NCBI GenBank assembly: GCA_951812395.1
Contig: CATOSD010000001.1
Location: 310,001 to 374,000 of the forward strand
Direction: 5' to 3'
DNA: 64,000 nucleotides
From: an uncultured Dehalococcoidia bacterium
GTDB taxonomy: Bacteria; Chloroflexota; Dehalococcoidia; Lucifugimonadales; CATOSD01
Part shown: one piece after another, positions 8,721-16,710 of the stretch
Position numbering within the stretch: the first letter of the stretch is position 1
Layout: every line of letters starts with the position of its first letter
Notes under the pieces: generated by a model
What the model was told of the DNA's origin: nothing
Databases searched by the model: none
What the model saw: only the letters and a program-made list of their open reading frames with translations
Program-made: the position numbers and the translations under genes

Positions 8721-9559
8721 TGCGAGACACGGCCGTATTGGACGCCCAGGCCGTCTCCGTGCGCCTGGGCAAGAGTCCGGTGCTGAACGAGGTGACACTC
8801 TCCATTCCGCGGGGGATGGTGACTGCCATCATCGGACCCAACGGGTCCGGGAAGTCCACCTTGCTTCGCACGCTGGCCCGCCTCCTGCGCCCCGAGACGG
8901 GTGCCGTGCTGCTGGATGGCGCAGCCATAGCCAGAATGTCCCCCGGCCAGGTGGCACGACAGATCGCGACGCTGCCGCAGTCGCCGGGCGCCGTTCCGGG
9001 GATGACGGTGCAGGAACTGGTCGAAACAGGGCGGTATCCCCATACCGGCCCGCTCCGGATACGTTCGGACAGGGACCGCGCAGCGGTTGAGCGGGCGCTG
9101 GAGCTCACGTCCTCCAGCAGTTTCCGTCACCGCCTCATGGATAGCCTCTCCGGGGGTGAGCGCCAGCGGGTCTGGATAGCGCTTGCCCTGGCTCAGGAGC
9201 CTCGCATCCTCCTCTTGGACGAGCCCACGACGTTCCTGGATGTCAACCATCAGATCCAGGCGTTAAACCTCATCCAGGCGTTGAACCGTGAGCACGGCCT
9301 TACTGTGGTCATGGCGCTCCATGACCTGAACCAGGCGTCTCAGTACGCGGAGCGCCTGATGGTTCTGCACGGTGGCCGCATTGTTGAGGAAGGCCCGCCC
9401 ACGGCGGTCATTCGAGAGGACATGCTCGCTTCGGTCTTCAACGTCCGGGCGCACATCAGCGTCTCCCCTATCGACGGGGCCCTTCTCTGCTATCCCTACG
9501 CGGCCCTCACAGGGGAGGACGACGGCGTGGACTCGGGGTTCGCAGGCCCCGTGTCGTAA
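8717..9559 (+). CDS. FecE/FhuC-type ABC transporter ATPase
   Basis: A 280-residue nucleotide-binding protein with Walker A IGPNGSGKSTLL, a Q-loop LPQSPGAVPGMTVQELVETGRYPH typical of iron-chelate importers, signature LSGGERQRV, Walker B ILLLDEPTTFLD and switch His in MALHDLNQA. Two consecutive ATGs (8717 and 8720) sit in the overlap with the permease stop. It ends operon 1 and would energise the FecCD pair. Confidence 0.92.
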   Translation: MMRDTAVLDAQAVSVRLGKSPVLNEVTLSIPRGMVTAIIGPNGSGKSTLLRTLARLLRPETGAVLLDGAAIARMSPGQVARQIATLPQSPGAVPGMTVQELVETGRYPHTGPLRIRSDRDRAAVERALELTSSSSFRHRLMDSLSGGERQRVWIALALAQEPRILLLDEPTTFLDVNHQIQALNLIQALNREHGLTVVMALHDLNQASQYAERLMVLHGGRIVEEGPPTAVIREDMLASVFNVRAHISVSPIDGALLCYPYAALTGEDDGVDSGFAGPVS

Positions 9560-9858
9560 GCATCTCCGCTCCTCACCACCTTTCACCATTCCACAGTCCT
9601 CCCGCGGGCTCCAGAGCCTCCGTTGTACGCCCCTATGCGAATTGCGACAGACTGATGGCGCCAACGCTGACATCAGGCGGCGCGGCACCATGTCTGAATG
9701 ATCCGGAATATGTTGCGCGCCTCACATAATCGCGCCAGAATGGTGCCTGTGCGCATCGGAAGTCTTCTCGATATACGCAGTACAAGCGTCCGTGGACGCT
9801 GACAGAGATGGTCAAGATGGCTTGTTCCAAGAGTGCGGAATCGGACCTACCTGAATGT
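9560..9858. other. Intergenic spacer, no gene seen
   Basis: About 300 bases between operon 1 and the leader repeat of operon 2. I see no supported coding frame, and no hairpin followed by a T run that would mark the end of operon 1. Confidence 0.6.
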
Positions 9859-10191
9859 GGACCTCCCACCGAAAAGTTCGCAAATCAGTACACCTTGGCT
9901 CACCAGTTCATAGCTAAGACCTGAGAAGACTCGAACTTCTCTGACGAACACACCTACGGCTGGTCCCATCCGACCGTGCTGTGTTAGCCGCAATGGAAAG
10001 CTGCGCCGAACCGGTGGGCGGGCGAGCCAATTTTGATTTCCTCCGCAGCCGTCAGGATTCAAGCGTCACCTTAACGCGTCCACCTCATCTCAATCGATAG
10101 AGTCGGACCTTCGGGCGTCACACAGCTGGGCGCTTTCCTACGGGCTCATGAGCGCCGTTTCTTGCCACTGCCAGAGTACAGGTGGGCGCAA

Positions 10192-10220
10192 TTGACAAAT
10201 TTCATGATACTTACTATCAT
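10192..10220 (+). promoter_or_regulatory. Operon 2 promoter overlapped by Fur-box-like operator
   Basis: TTGACA (10192-10197), 17 bases, TATCAT (10215-10220), with the perfect inverted repeat ATGATACTTACTATCAT at 10204-10220, identical to copy A although the flanking spacer has changed. Confidence 0.7.
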
Positions 10221-10294
10221 TAAGTTGTCGCTGATTTCAGCAATCACATGCCTTACATTGTATTCGCAATCGGACAACTTAGCGACATCTATAC

Positions 10295-10309
10295 TGATAC
10301 TTGATATCA
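10295..10309. promoter_or_regulatory. Second Fur-box-like palindrome, copy B
   Basis: TGATACTTGATATCA. The outer half sites TGATA/TATCA are identical to copy A (1693-1707), while two of five spacer bases differ. It matches 11 of 14 defined bases of the 7-1-7 Fur box. Confidence 0.45.
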
Positions 10310-10471
10310 ATATGGATGTCGCATTCATCCACAGCATGGTACGGATGTAAACATCTGCTGTCGATCTTATCCTCGCAATGTAGGCGGTGTGAAATACAGG
10401 CCACTTACCGGATGCCTGTCAAAGATGCCAGTCAGACCAACCTGACTAAAACTAAGGAGAGCAGAAAACCC

Positions 10472-11596
10472 ATGACCAAGTCTCTAGGACAACTCATGCC
10501 TAACACGAACCAGTTGCTAGCAGCTGCTTTCTGGCTACTTACCTCGGCGCTATTGTTGTTCCTCGTCGCATGCGGTGGTGACGATGCGTCTACAAGTGAC
10601 AACACGGCAGCCTCCAACCGGTCGGTTGCTCCAACTGTCCAGCCAACAGCGGTTCCACAGGCGATACCCACGCCAGCGGCCACACAGGTCCCCACGGCTA
10701 CTCCCACGCCCGAGCCAGCAGGCGTGACTATCAACAACTGCGGCGTGGAGACTGTCTACGAGGTGGTCCCACAGCGCGTAGTCGCCACGGATACGAGCGC
10801 ACTTGAGGTGCTTGTGGCGCTCGGGTTACAGGATCACGTCATTGGTTACTTCGGCGGTGCGCCCGACCGGCTCCAGCCCCGACACCAGGCCCGCGCGGCG
10901 CTAGTCGAACGCCTGGGTGGCAGCTTCCCTTACCCCTCGCTGGAGGCGGTACTCGCTCCAGGTCCCGACCTAGTCTTCAGTTACGGCTTCAACGAGAGTG
11001 CAGGGCTCACGGGACAGGGCCTGCGAGACGCTGAAGTTCACAGTTTCTCGTTTACTGAGGCCTGTCCAGACTTCACCAGTAACGTCACACTTGATGTGAT
11101 GTTCGAGGATGTCCGCGCCTTGGCGCTGATTTTCGACGTCGAGGACCGCGGCGAGGAACTCATCGCCATGTGGGAGCAGCAGATCGCAGAGGTCAGTGCG
11201 GCGATCCCGGCCGGTGAGCCCGTCCGCGTTTTCTACTTCGACTCGGGTGAAGAGGCTCCGTTCACAGCGCTCGCCGGCTCCGTGATGTCGGACATCATCA
11301 GTCGCGCCGGCGGCATAAACATCCTCTCGGATGTGAGCGGTACGTGGGGCACCGTGGAGTGGGAAGCGGTTGTGGACGGCGACCCGGAGTTGATTTTCTT
11401 CGTAGACTACGGATTCGGAGGCCCGGACGCGAACCAAGCGTTCCTAGAGTCCAACCCATCTCTGTCGGGCATGTCGGCGGTCGTGAACGGTCAGTACATG
11501 ACGCTGACATTCCTCCAGAGCGTGCCTGGGCCACAGAACCTTGATGGCCTCATCGAGGTTGCAACTGCGGTGCGCCATGTGAACGCTGCTCGTTAG
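10472..11596 (+). CDS. Siderophore-type ABC substrate-binding lipoprotein of operon 2
   Basis: A 374-residue cluster A-II binding protein. ATG 10472 follows AAGGAGAGC at about 12 bases; the frame is open upstream into the leader repeat, which is not coding. The signal peptide ends LFLVACGG and is followed by a Thr/Pro/Ala linker to about residue 85. The mature domain shows PQRVVATDTSALEVLVALGL, a PSLEAVLAPGPDLVFSYG helix pair, and a C-lobe with WEAVVDGDPELIFFVDYG. A Cys pair (NNCGVE and TEACPDF) could form a disulfide. It is clearly divergent from the operon 1 protein, so a different chelate is likely. Confidence 0.87.
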   Translation: MTKSLGQLMPNTNQLLAAAFWLLTSALLLFLVACGGDDASTSDNTAASNRSVAPTVQPTAVPQAIPTPAATQVPTATPTPEPAGVTINNCGVETVYEVVPQRVVATDTSALEVLVALGLQDHVIGYFGGAPDRLQPRHQARAALVERLGGSFPYPSLEAVLAPGPDLVFSYGFNESAGLTGQGLRDAEVHSFSFTEACPDFTSNVTLDVMFEDVRALALIFDVEDRGEELIAMWEQQIAEVSAAIPAGEPVRVFYFDSGEEAPFTALAGSVMSDIISRAGGINILSDVSGTWGTVEWEAVVDGDPELIFFVDYGFGGPDANQAFLESNPSLSGMSAVVNGQYMTLTFLQSVPGPQNLDGLIEVATAVRHVNAAR

Positions 11597-11703
11597 TTTG
11601 CAGCAAGCGCCGCCGCCGGGATGAGCACTCATCCCGGCGGGCTGGGTACTCCACACCTTGATGAAAGCCGCGTTAACGGTCACAACAACCTAGAGGGAGG
11701 AAC

Positions 11704-13014
11704 GTGGTGAAGCGGGTCCTCGCCTTGAGTTACCCGATCATCGTCGCGAACCTGTCTCAGATCGTGATTGGGATCGTCGACACCGTGATGATCAGCCGCG
11801 TGTCCACAGAGGCGCTCGCAGCGGCGGCTGTCGCATCCTCCATCAACATCGCCGCAGCCATGCTGTTCGGCGGGTGGGCAACTGCGGCACAGGTGATCTC
11901 AGCCCGCCGGTATGGCGAGGGACGTCTGACGTCAATAGGGCGGTTGCTGGACGTCTCGCTGCTCGTCGGTATTGGTGCAGGCCTTGTGGTGCTCCTCGTC
12001 TTGAGCATCGGCTCAGGCCCGCTCCTCGCCGCGTTCGGATTAAGCGAGGCTGTGCGGGCCGAGGGCGTGCCGTATCTCCGGGTACTCGCGTTGGCCGCGC
12101 CGCTCGCGGCAGCCACGGCTATGTTCCGAGCCGTCTACGCAGGAGTGGGCGAGACCAGCGTGGCGATGCGTATGACGGTCCTTGTCAACGTGATAAACAT
12201 CCCTCTGAACTACGTTCTTATACTCGTGGCCGGATGGGGACTCCTCGGCGCTGGCGTCGGGACTGCAATCGCCGTTGCAGTGGGCTGCTTCTACATGAGC
12301 CTGTTCGGGTGGAGACGACTCCGGGACACGTATGAATTGTTTCGTTTCGGACGACTGCACCACAGCCAGAAGGTGCTTCCGCACCTCTGGTCTATCGGTT
12401 GGCCAGAGACTGCCATGCTCTTCCTGGGTTACTTCAATAACGTGCTCGTGCTACGGATTGTCGCCTCGCTCGGAACAACTGCAATCGCCGGAATGCAGCT
12501 CGTCACAAATCTACAGCAGGTCCTATGGACAATTGTCTGGGCGCTTTCGACCGGCGTGTCTATCCTAGTCGGGCAGAGCCTCGGCAGCCGCGATGAGCGT
12601 ACAGTGGCGCTGACCCAGCGAGCCGGGCTGCTGCTGATGGCTGCTCTTCCAGCGATCATCCTGGCGCCGGTACTTGTCGCGCCGTCCACAATACTGCATC
12701 TGCTTACCCCTGATGATGAAGTCGTAGCAGAGGCAGGACGCGCCCTTCCCGTCCTGGCCCTGCAGGTGCCCCTCATGGCTACGAGCATGGTGCTGGCCGC
12801 CGTGCTACGAGCCGCCGGGGACTCCAAGTGGGTCCTCTACACCTCCACGGCTTCCAGCTACCTGGTCATGGCGCCGCTATCCTGGCTGCTCGCCATATCC
12901 ATCGGATGGGGGCTCACGGGAGTGTACGTCGCCGGGATCGCCTTCTTCGCCGCGCGGACGGCAGGGGCGTGGTTGCGCTACCGGCAGGGGAATTGGCGAA
13001 CGGCAGAAATATGA
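11704..13014 (+). CDS. MATE-family efflux transporter
   Basis: A 436-residue protein with about twelve hydrophobic segments in two six-helix halves, starting KRVLALSYPIIVANLSQIV and continuing VDTVMISRVS, the MATE signature. GTG 11704 follows AGGGAGGAAC at ideal spacing; a second GTG follows directly. It lies between the binding protein and the permease, with a 4-base overlap to the permease, so it is transcribed with the importer. MATE proteins exchange cations for drugs or metabolites, and some export siderophores or citrate. Export of the apo-metallophore taken up by this operon is the natural inference, but no biosynthesis gene is in view. Confidence 0.88.
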   Translation: MVKRVLALSYPIIVANLSQIVIGIVDTVMISRVSTEALAAAAVASSINIAAAMLFGGWATAAQVISARRYGEGRLTSIGRLLDVSLLVGIGAGLVVLLVLSIGSGPLLAAFGLSEAVRAEGVPYLRVLALAAPLAAATAMFRAVYAGVGETSVAMRMTVLVNVINIPLNYVLILVAGWGLLGAGVGTAIAVAVGCFYMSLFGWRRLRDTYELFRFGRLHHSQKVLPHLWSIGWPETAMLFLGYFNNVLVLRIVASLGTTAIAGMQLVTNLQQVLWTIVWALSTGVSILVGQSLGSRDERTVALTQRAGLLLMAALPAIILAPVLVAPSTILHLLTPDDEVVAEAGRALPVLALQVPLMATSMVLAAVLRAAGDSKWVLYTSTASSYLVMAPLSWLLAISIGWGLTGVYVAGIAFFAARTAGAWLRYRQGNWRTAEI

Positions 13015-14129
13015 GATTGCGATTTACAAACCGGCTAATCCGTTCCAGCGCAAGGAGTTCAGCGGGTGGCGCTTCACGCCCTCACTGGGCGCCCGGGCTC
13101 GGCTTGACGGCGGTGCTAATGGGGCTCAGCGTTGGCCTCGTCTTGTCGATAGTCCTGGCAGTGACCTTGGGTCCGGCGGATATCTCTCCTGTGACAGCCT
13201 GGAGGATAGGGATACACCAGTTCTGGCCAGACGCGGTCTCGTCCGACTGGTTGGCGGCCCACGAGCGGATCGTGTGGCACATCCGTCTCCCGCGCGCCTT
13301 GCTCGCCGTGCTGATCGGCGCAACGCTTGCCGTAGTCGGCACGGTGCTCCAGGCAATGGTGCGGAACCCTCTGGCGGATCCGACCATTCTCGGTGGGACC
13401 TCAGGCGCCGCCGCCGGCGCCGTAAGCGTCATTGTGCTCGGATGGGCCTTCGCTGGAATCTACACGCTGTCGGTTGCGGCCTTCGCTGGCGGCCTTGCCG
13501 GTTACGGGCTAGCTTTCCTATTGGCGCACTCGGCGGGCGGCCTTAGTCCGTTACGGCTGGTGCTGGCCGGAATCGCGGTGAGCTACCTGTTCGCGGCCAT
13601 AACCAGCATGCTTATCTTCATTAGCGAGCAGAGTCATACGGCGCGCATCGCCCTCTTCTGGATGCTCGGTGCGCTTGGTGGCGCTCGTTGGGATCAGCTC
13701 GGACTGCCCGCGCTTCTACTCGTTATCGGGCTCGTCTATCTCCTGGCCCAGGCCCGCGCACTGAACCTGCTTCTCTTCGGCGATGAGACCGCTACGAGCA
13801 TGGGGGTACCGCCGGACCGGCTGCGCCGCGTCCTCTTCGTAGTCGTCGCACTCCTCACGGGCACCTCGGTCGCACTGGCAGGTGGGGTCGGGTTTGTGGG
13901 GCTCGTCATCCCGCACGCCGCGCGGATGGTGGTGGGCTCCGACCATCGCCGGGTCCTTCCTCTGGCAGCGCTCGTGGGCGCGATGTTCCTCCTGTGGTCA
14001 GACGTGCTCGCACGGCTCGTGATCCAACCCCGCGAGCTGCCTATCGGGGTTATCACCGCGCTCGTCGGCGCACCGGTGTTCGCCTTACTCCTCCGCTCCC
14101 GACTGCGAGGATCAGATCATGCCCGCTGA
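13011..14129 (+). CDS. FecCD-family ABC permease of operon 2
   Basis: A 372-residue permease starting at ATG 13011 in the ATGA overlap with the MATE gene. A 35-residue Arg/Ser-rich cytoplasmic head precedes about ten hydrophobic segments. Motifs: IRLPRALLAVLIGATLAVVG, RNPLADPTILGGTSGA and GGVGFVGLVIPHAARM, the ATPase-coupling region. Unlike operon 1 there is only one permease gene, so a homodimer like BtuC is expected. It overlaps the ATPase gene by 11 bases. Confidence 0.88.
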   Translation: MRLRFTNRLIRSSARSSAGGASRPHWAPGLGLTAVLMGLSVGLVLSIVLAVTLGPADISPVTAWRIGIHQFWPDAVSSDWLAAHERIVWHIRLPRALLAVLIGATLAVVGTVLQAMVRNPLADPTILGGTSGAAAGAVSVIVLGWAFAGIYTLSVAAFAGGLAGYGLAFLLAHSAGGLSPLRLVLAGIAVSYLFAAITSMLIFISEQSHTARIALFWMLGALGGARWDQLGLPALLLVIGLVYLLAQARALNLLLFGDETATSMGVPPDRLRRVLFVVVALLTGTSVALAGGVGFVGLVIPHAARMVVGSDHRRVLPLAALVGAMFLLWSDVLARLVIQPRELPIGVITALVGAPVFALLLRSRLRGSDHAR

Positions 14130-14952
14130 CCAGTCGAAGAACGATACTTCCAAGCCGCCATTGGCTCTCACCGGCCCTGGTCCACTATCGCTGACTCTAT
14201 CCGAGATAACGGTGGCAATTGGCTCCGCAGAGATTTGCTCGGAGGTCAGTCTGGTGGCCGAGTCCGGCCAAGTGGTAGGTATCGTCGGGCCGAATGGTAG
14301 TGGAAAGACGACACTACTGCGCGCCGCTTATCGGGTGCTGCGCCCGCGACTCGGCCGTGTGGTAGTGGGGGAGGATGATCTCTGGGGACTACGGCCGTCC
14401 GAGGCTGCCAGGCGTATCGCCGTCGTGGTGCAGGAGCCGCGGTCTGATTTCGAGTTCACCGTGCGAGAGGTGGTTGCGATGGGACGCAGCCCTCACCAGT
14501 CGGCCTTCGCCAAGGAGTCATCCGAGGATCGAGACAGCGTCGACGAGGCTCTCGCTCACGTGAGCATTGCGGATCTGGCGACTCGGTCGTTCAGCACATT
14601 GTCCGGGGGAGAGAAACAACGGGCGCTGATAGCGCGCGCACTTGTGCAGGAGGCGCGTGTCCTTATCCTTGACGAGCCTACCAATCACCTTGACATCCGC
14701 TACCAGCTCGAAGTCCTTGAGCTAGTCCGTGGTGTGGGTGTGACCACTCTCATGTCGATACATGACGTGAATCTGGCAGCGGAGTACTGCGACCACATCG
14801 TCGTGTTGCACCGAGGGCGAATCCAGGCAGCTGGGTCGGTAGAGATGGTCCTGATACCGGAGGTGCTTGAGCCCGTGTTTGGAGTGAGGGTTGAACGCGT
14901 AGCGAGGGAAGGGGGTCGGCCCCTATTCTGGTTCCATAGCCGCGCTCACTGA
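14119..14952 (+). CDS. FecE-type ABC transporter ATPase of operon 2
   Basis: A 277-residue ATPase with a 20-25 residue extension before the core. Walker A VGPNGSGKTTLL, Q-loop VVQEPRSDFEFTVREVVAMGR, signature LSGGEKQRA, Walker B VLILDEPTNHLD, switch His MSIHDVNLA. The DIRYQLEVLELVR segment after Walker B is typical of heme, siderophore and B12 importers. It is the last gene of operon 2; no clear T-rich terminator follows. Confidence 0.92.
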   Translation: MPADQSKNDTSKPPLALTGPGPLSLTLSEITVAIGSAEICSEVSLVAESGQVVGIVGPNGSGKTTLLRAAYRVLRPRLGRVVVGEDDLWGLRPSEAARRIAVVVQEPRSDFEFTVREVVAMGRSPHQSAFAKESSEDRDSVDEALAHVSIADLATRSFSTLSGGEKQRALIARALVQEARVLILDEPTNHLDIRYQLEVLELVRGVGVTTLMSIHDVNLAAEYCDHIVVLHRGRIQAAGSVEMVLIPEVLEPVFGVRVERVAREGGRPLFWFHSRAH

Positions 14953-15109
14953 TTCATTGCGTCTGGGAACCCAGATTTGTGGACTGATGACGGGCGCTAC
15001 CTGCCGGACTGCCGTGCACCTGAAGAAAATCGAACGTTCGGTTGAGGTGGGATGGCGGTATGCTGACAACCACATGCACATTTCAAACACGGTGCTGCCT
15101 ACAGTCAGC

Positions 15110-15144
15110 TCCGGCCCACCAGACTTGACGAAATCAAGAACCTT
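15110..15144 (+). repeat. 35-bp direct repeat at the channel pseudogene breakpoint
   Basis: Identical to 21868-21902. It contains the small hairpin CTTGA-N5-TCAAG. Here it ends six bases before channel homology begins. At the other site it follows a decayed RCC1-type repeat. This marks a recombination joint or a short mobile sequence. Confidence 0.7.
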
Positions 15145-15623
15145 GTTTCGGTGCGCTTGTTGCGGCTTCTTCGGGGCCTCTCAGCCGTTAGGGAGCTGCG
15201 ATTGGTCCTGGCGACACTGTTTCGCTCCGTACCTAGCATGGGCCACATCGCAGTCTTGCTGGGCATCGTCCTCTATTCGTATGCTATTGTCGGGTTCAAG
15301 AACTTTGGAGAGCACGACCCAGCACACTGGGGAAGTCTAGGCGTTTCTGTCTTGACTCTGTTTGAAATCGTGACGCTGGATGGATGGAGCAATGTCATGC
15401 GCCCTCTCATCAAGGTAGAGCCGTTGGCGTGGCTCTATTTCGTCAGCTTTGTGATATTCACTGCCTATATCGTAACCAATCTATTCATAGCCGTCGTAAT
15501 AAGAAACCTGGACGAAGTCAGGCAGGAACGCCCGCATCCAGGGAAGAAATCCTCCGGAAACTGCGCTCAACCCAGGAAGCGCTTCACCGCCTCGAAGAAC
15601 GCTTGCAGCAGCTCCCCGATTAG
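15145..15623 (+). pseudogene. Truncated, frameshifted voltage-gated cation channel paralogue
   Basis: Homologous to the intact channel at 20898-21755 but lacking S1-S3. Similarity begins in S4 (VRLLRLLRGLSAVRELRL), then S5, a pore with filter TLDGWSN, and S6 (YIVTNLFIAVVIRNLDEV). After RQER the frame slips by one base. The expected coiled-coil tail (SREEILRKLRSTQEALHRLEERL) continues in another frame to TAG 15623. Both the missing voltage sensor and the frameshift argue for a dead gene. The filter carries Gly at its fourth position, unlike the Asp of the intact copy. Confidence 0.8.
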
Positions 15624-15686
15624 TCGTATCCTTTTGGCACAATCTCACCGCCCAACACCGCCGCTGAGAATGAGGGGGATCACCCT

Positions 15687-16628
15687 ATGATCAATGCATC
15701 GCATGACACTTCTACCCCCCGACCCTGGCGGGCTAAACTAACCTCACTGCAAGCCGCCGCCGCGCCGCGAATTGGCCTAGCCACGCTGGTCATGTTCTTT
15801 GTGCTGGCCTGCGGGCCACCGCCACCAGTTGAAATCGCGTTCGTGAGGTGGCATGATTTCAACCCTGAGATCTACGGGATGAGCGCAGACGGTTCCGGTC
15901 AGACAAGACTGACCGATATCCCGGTGCCTGATGGATCCCCAAGCTGGTCGCCGGACGGAGATCGCATCGCGTTCGACTCGCTGCGTGACGGGAACGGTGA
16001 GATATACGTGATGAACGCGGACGGCTCCGGCCAGACACGACTGACCGATGACCCAGGGTTTGACGGATCCCCAAGCTGGTCGCCGGACGGAAGCCGCATC
16101 GCGTTCCAATCGTTCCGTGACGGCGACGCAAACCCGGAGATCTACGTCATGAACGCGGACGGTTCCGACCAGACACGACTGACCAATAGCCCGGTGCTTA
16201 GTGGGTCCCCAAGCTGGTCCCCGGACGGACAACGTATCGCGTTCGAATCCCTGCGTGACGAGAACCCTGATATTTACGTGATGAACGCGGACGGTTCCGG
16301 CCAGACACGACTGACCGATGACCCGGAGTATGATGGTGCCCCAAGCTGGTCGCCGGACGGAGGCCGCATCGCGTTCCAATCGTTCCGTGACGGGAACGGT
16401 GAGATATACGTGATGAATGCGGACGGTTCCGGCCAGACACGACTGACCGATAACCCGGAGTTTGACGGGTCCCCAAGCTGGTCCCCGGACGGTGGCCGCA
16501 TCGTGTTCGAATCGCTGCGTGACGAAAACTCCGAGATCTACTTGATGAACGCGGACGGTTCCGGCCAAACACGACTGACCGATAACCCGGCGACTGACGA
16601 GTCCCCAAGCTGGTCGCCCGCGCCATAG
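15687..16628 (+). CDS. PD40/TolB-like beta-propeller lipoprotein
   Basis: A 313-residue predicted lipoprotein: hydrophobic segment ending FVLACG near residue 51, after an unusually long 25-residue N-terminal tail. The remainder is six near-identical repeats of about 42 residues, each with EIYVMNADGSGQTRLTD, a variable pair, then PSWSPDG.RIAF. This is the PD40 (TolB) propeller blade. The repeats are very similar at DNA level, which suggests recent duplication or homogenisation. Six blades can close into a surface propeller that binds a partner or ligand. Monoderm bacteria have no Tol-Pal system, so a TolB role is unlikely. Confidence 0.85.
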   Translation: MINASHDTSTPRPWRAKLTSLQAAAAPRIGLATLVMFFVLACGPPPPVEIAFVRWHDFNPEIYGMSADGSGQTRLTDIPVPDGSPSWSPDGDRIAFDSLRDGNGEIYVMNADGSGQTRLTDDPGFDGSPSWSPDGSRIAFQSFRDGDANPEIYVMNADGSDQTRLTNSPVLSGSPSWSPDGQRIAFESLRDENPDIYVMNADGSGQTRLTDDPEYDGAPSWSPDGGRIAFQSFRDGNGEIYVMNADGSGQTRLTDNPEFDGSPSWSPDGGRIVFESLRDENSEIYLMNADGSGQTRLTDNPATDESPSWSPAP

Positions 16629-16710
16629 GAAAGTACGTGATACGCGGCGATAGGGACAACTTCCGTCTCAGAACGGCTTCAGGCGAGAGGTTGTCAGAAA
16701 GGAGTTCACT

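Larger units (their letters stand above)
9859..10402. repeat. Long direct repeat, copy B: leader of metallophore operon 2
   Basis: Second copy of the element at 1257-1798, 544 bp, with the same order of conserved hairpin, promoter and two palindromes. Identity ends abruptly at GGTGTGAAATACAGGCC, 69 bases before the start codon of the binding protein of operon 2. The downstream genes of the two operons are not near-identical, so only the leader was copied or homogenised. Confidence 0.9.

Noticed and set aside
15777..16568. Repetitive minus-strand frame with VRVHHVYL repeats
   Set aside because: It mirrors the PD40 repeats of the plus-strand lipoprotein gene.
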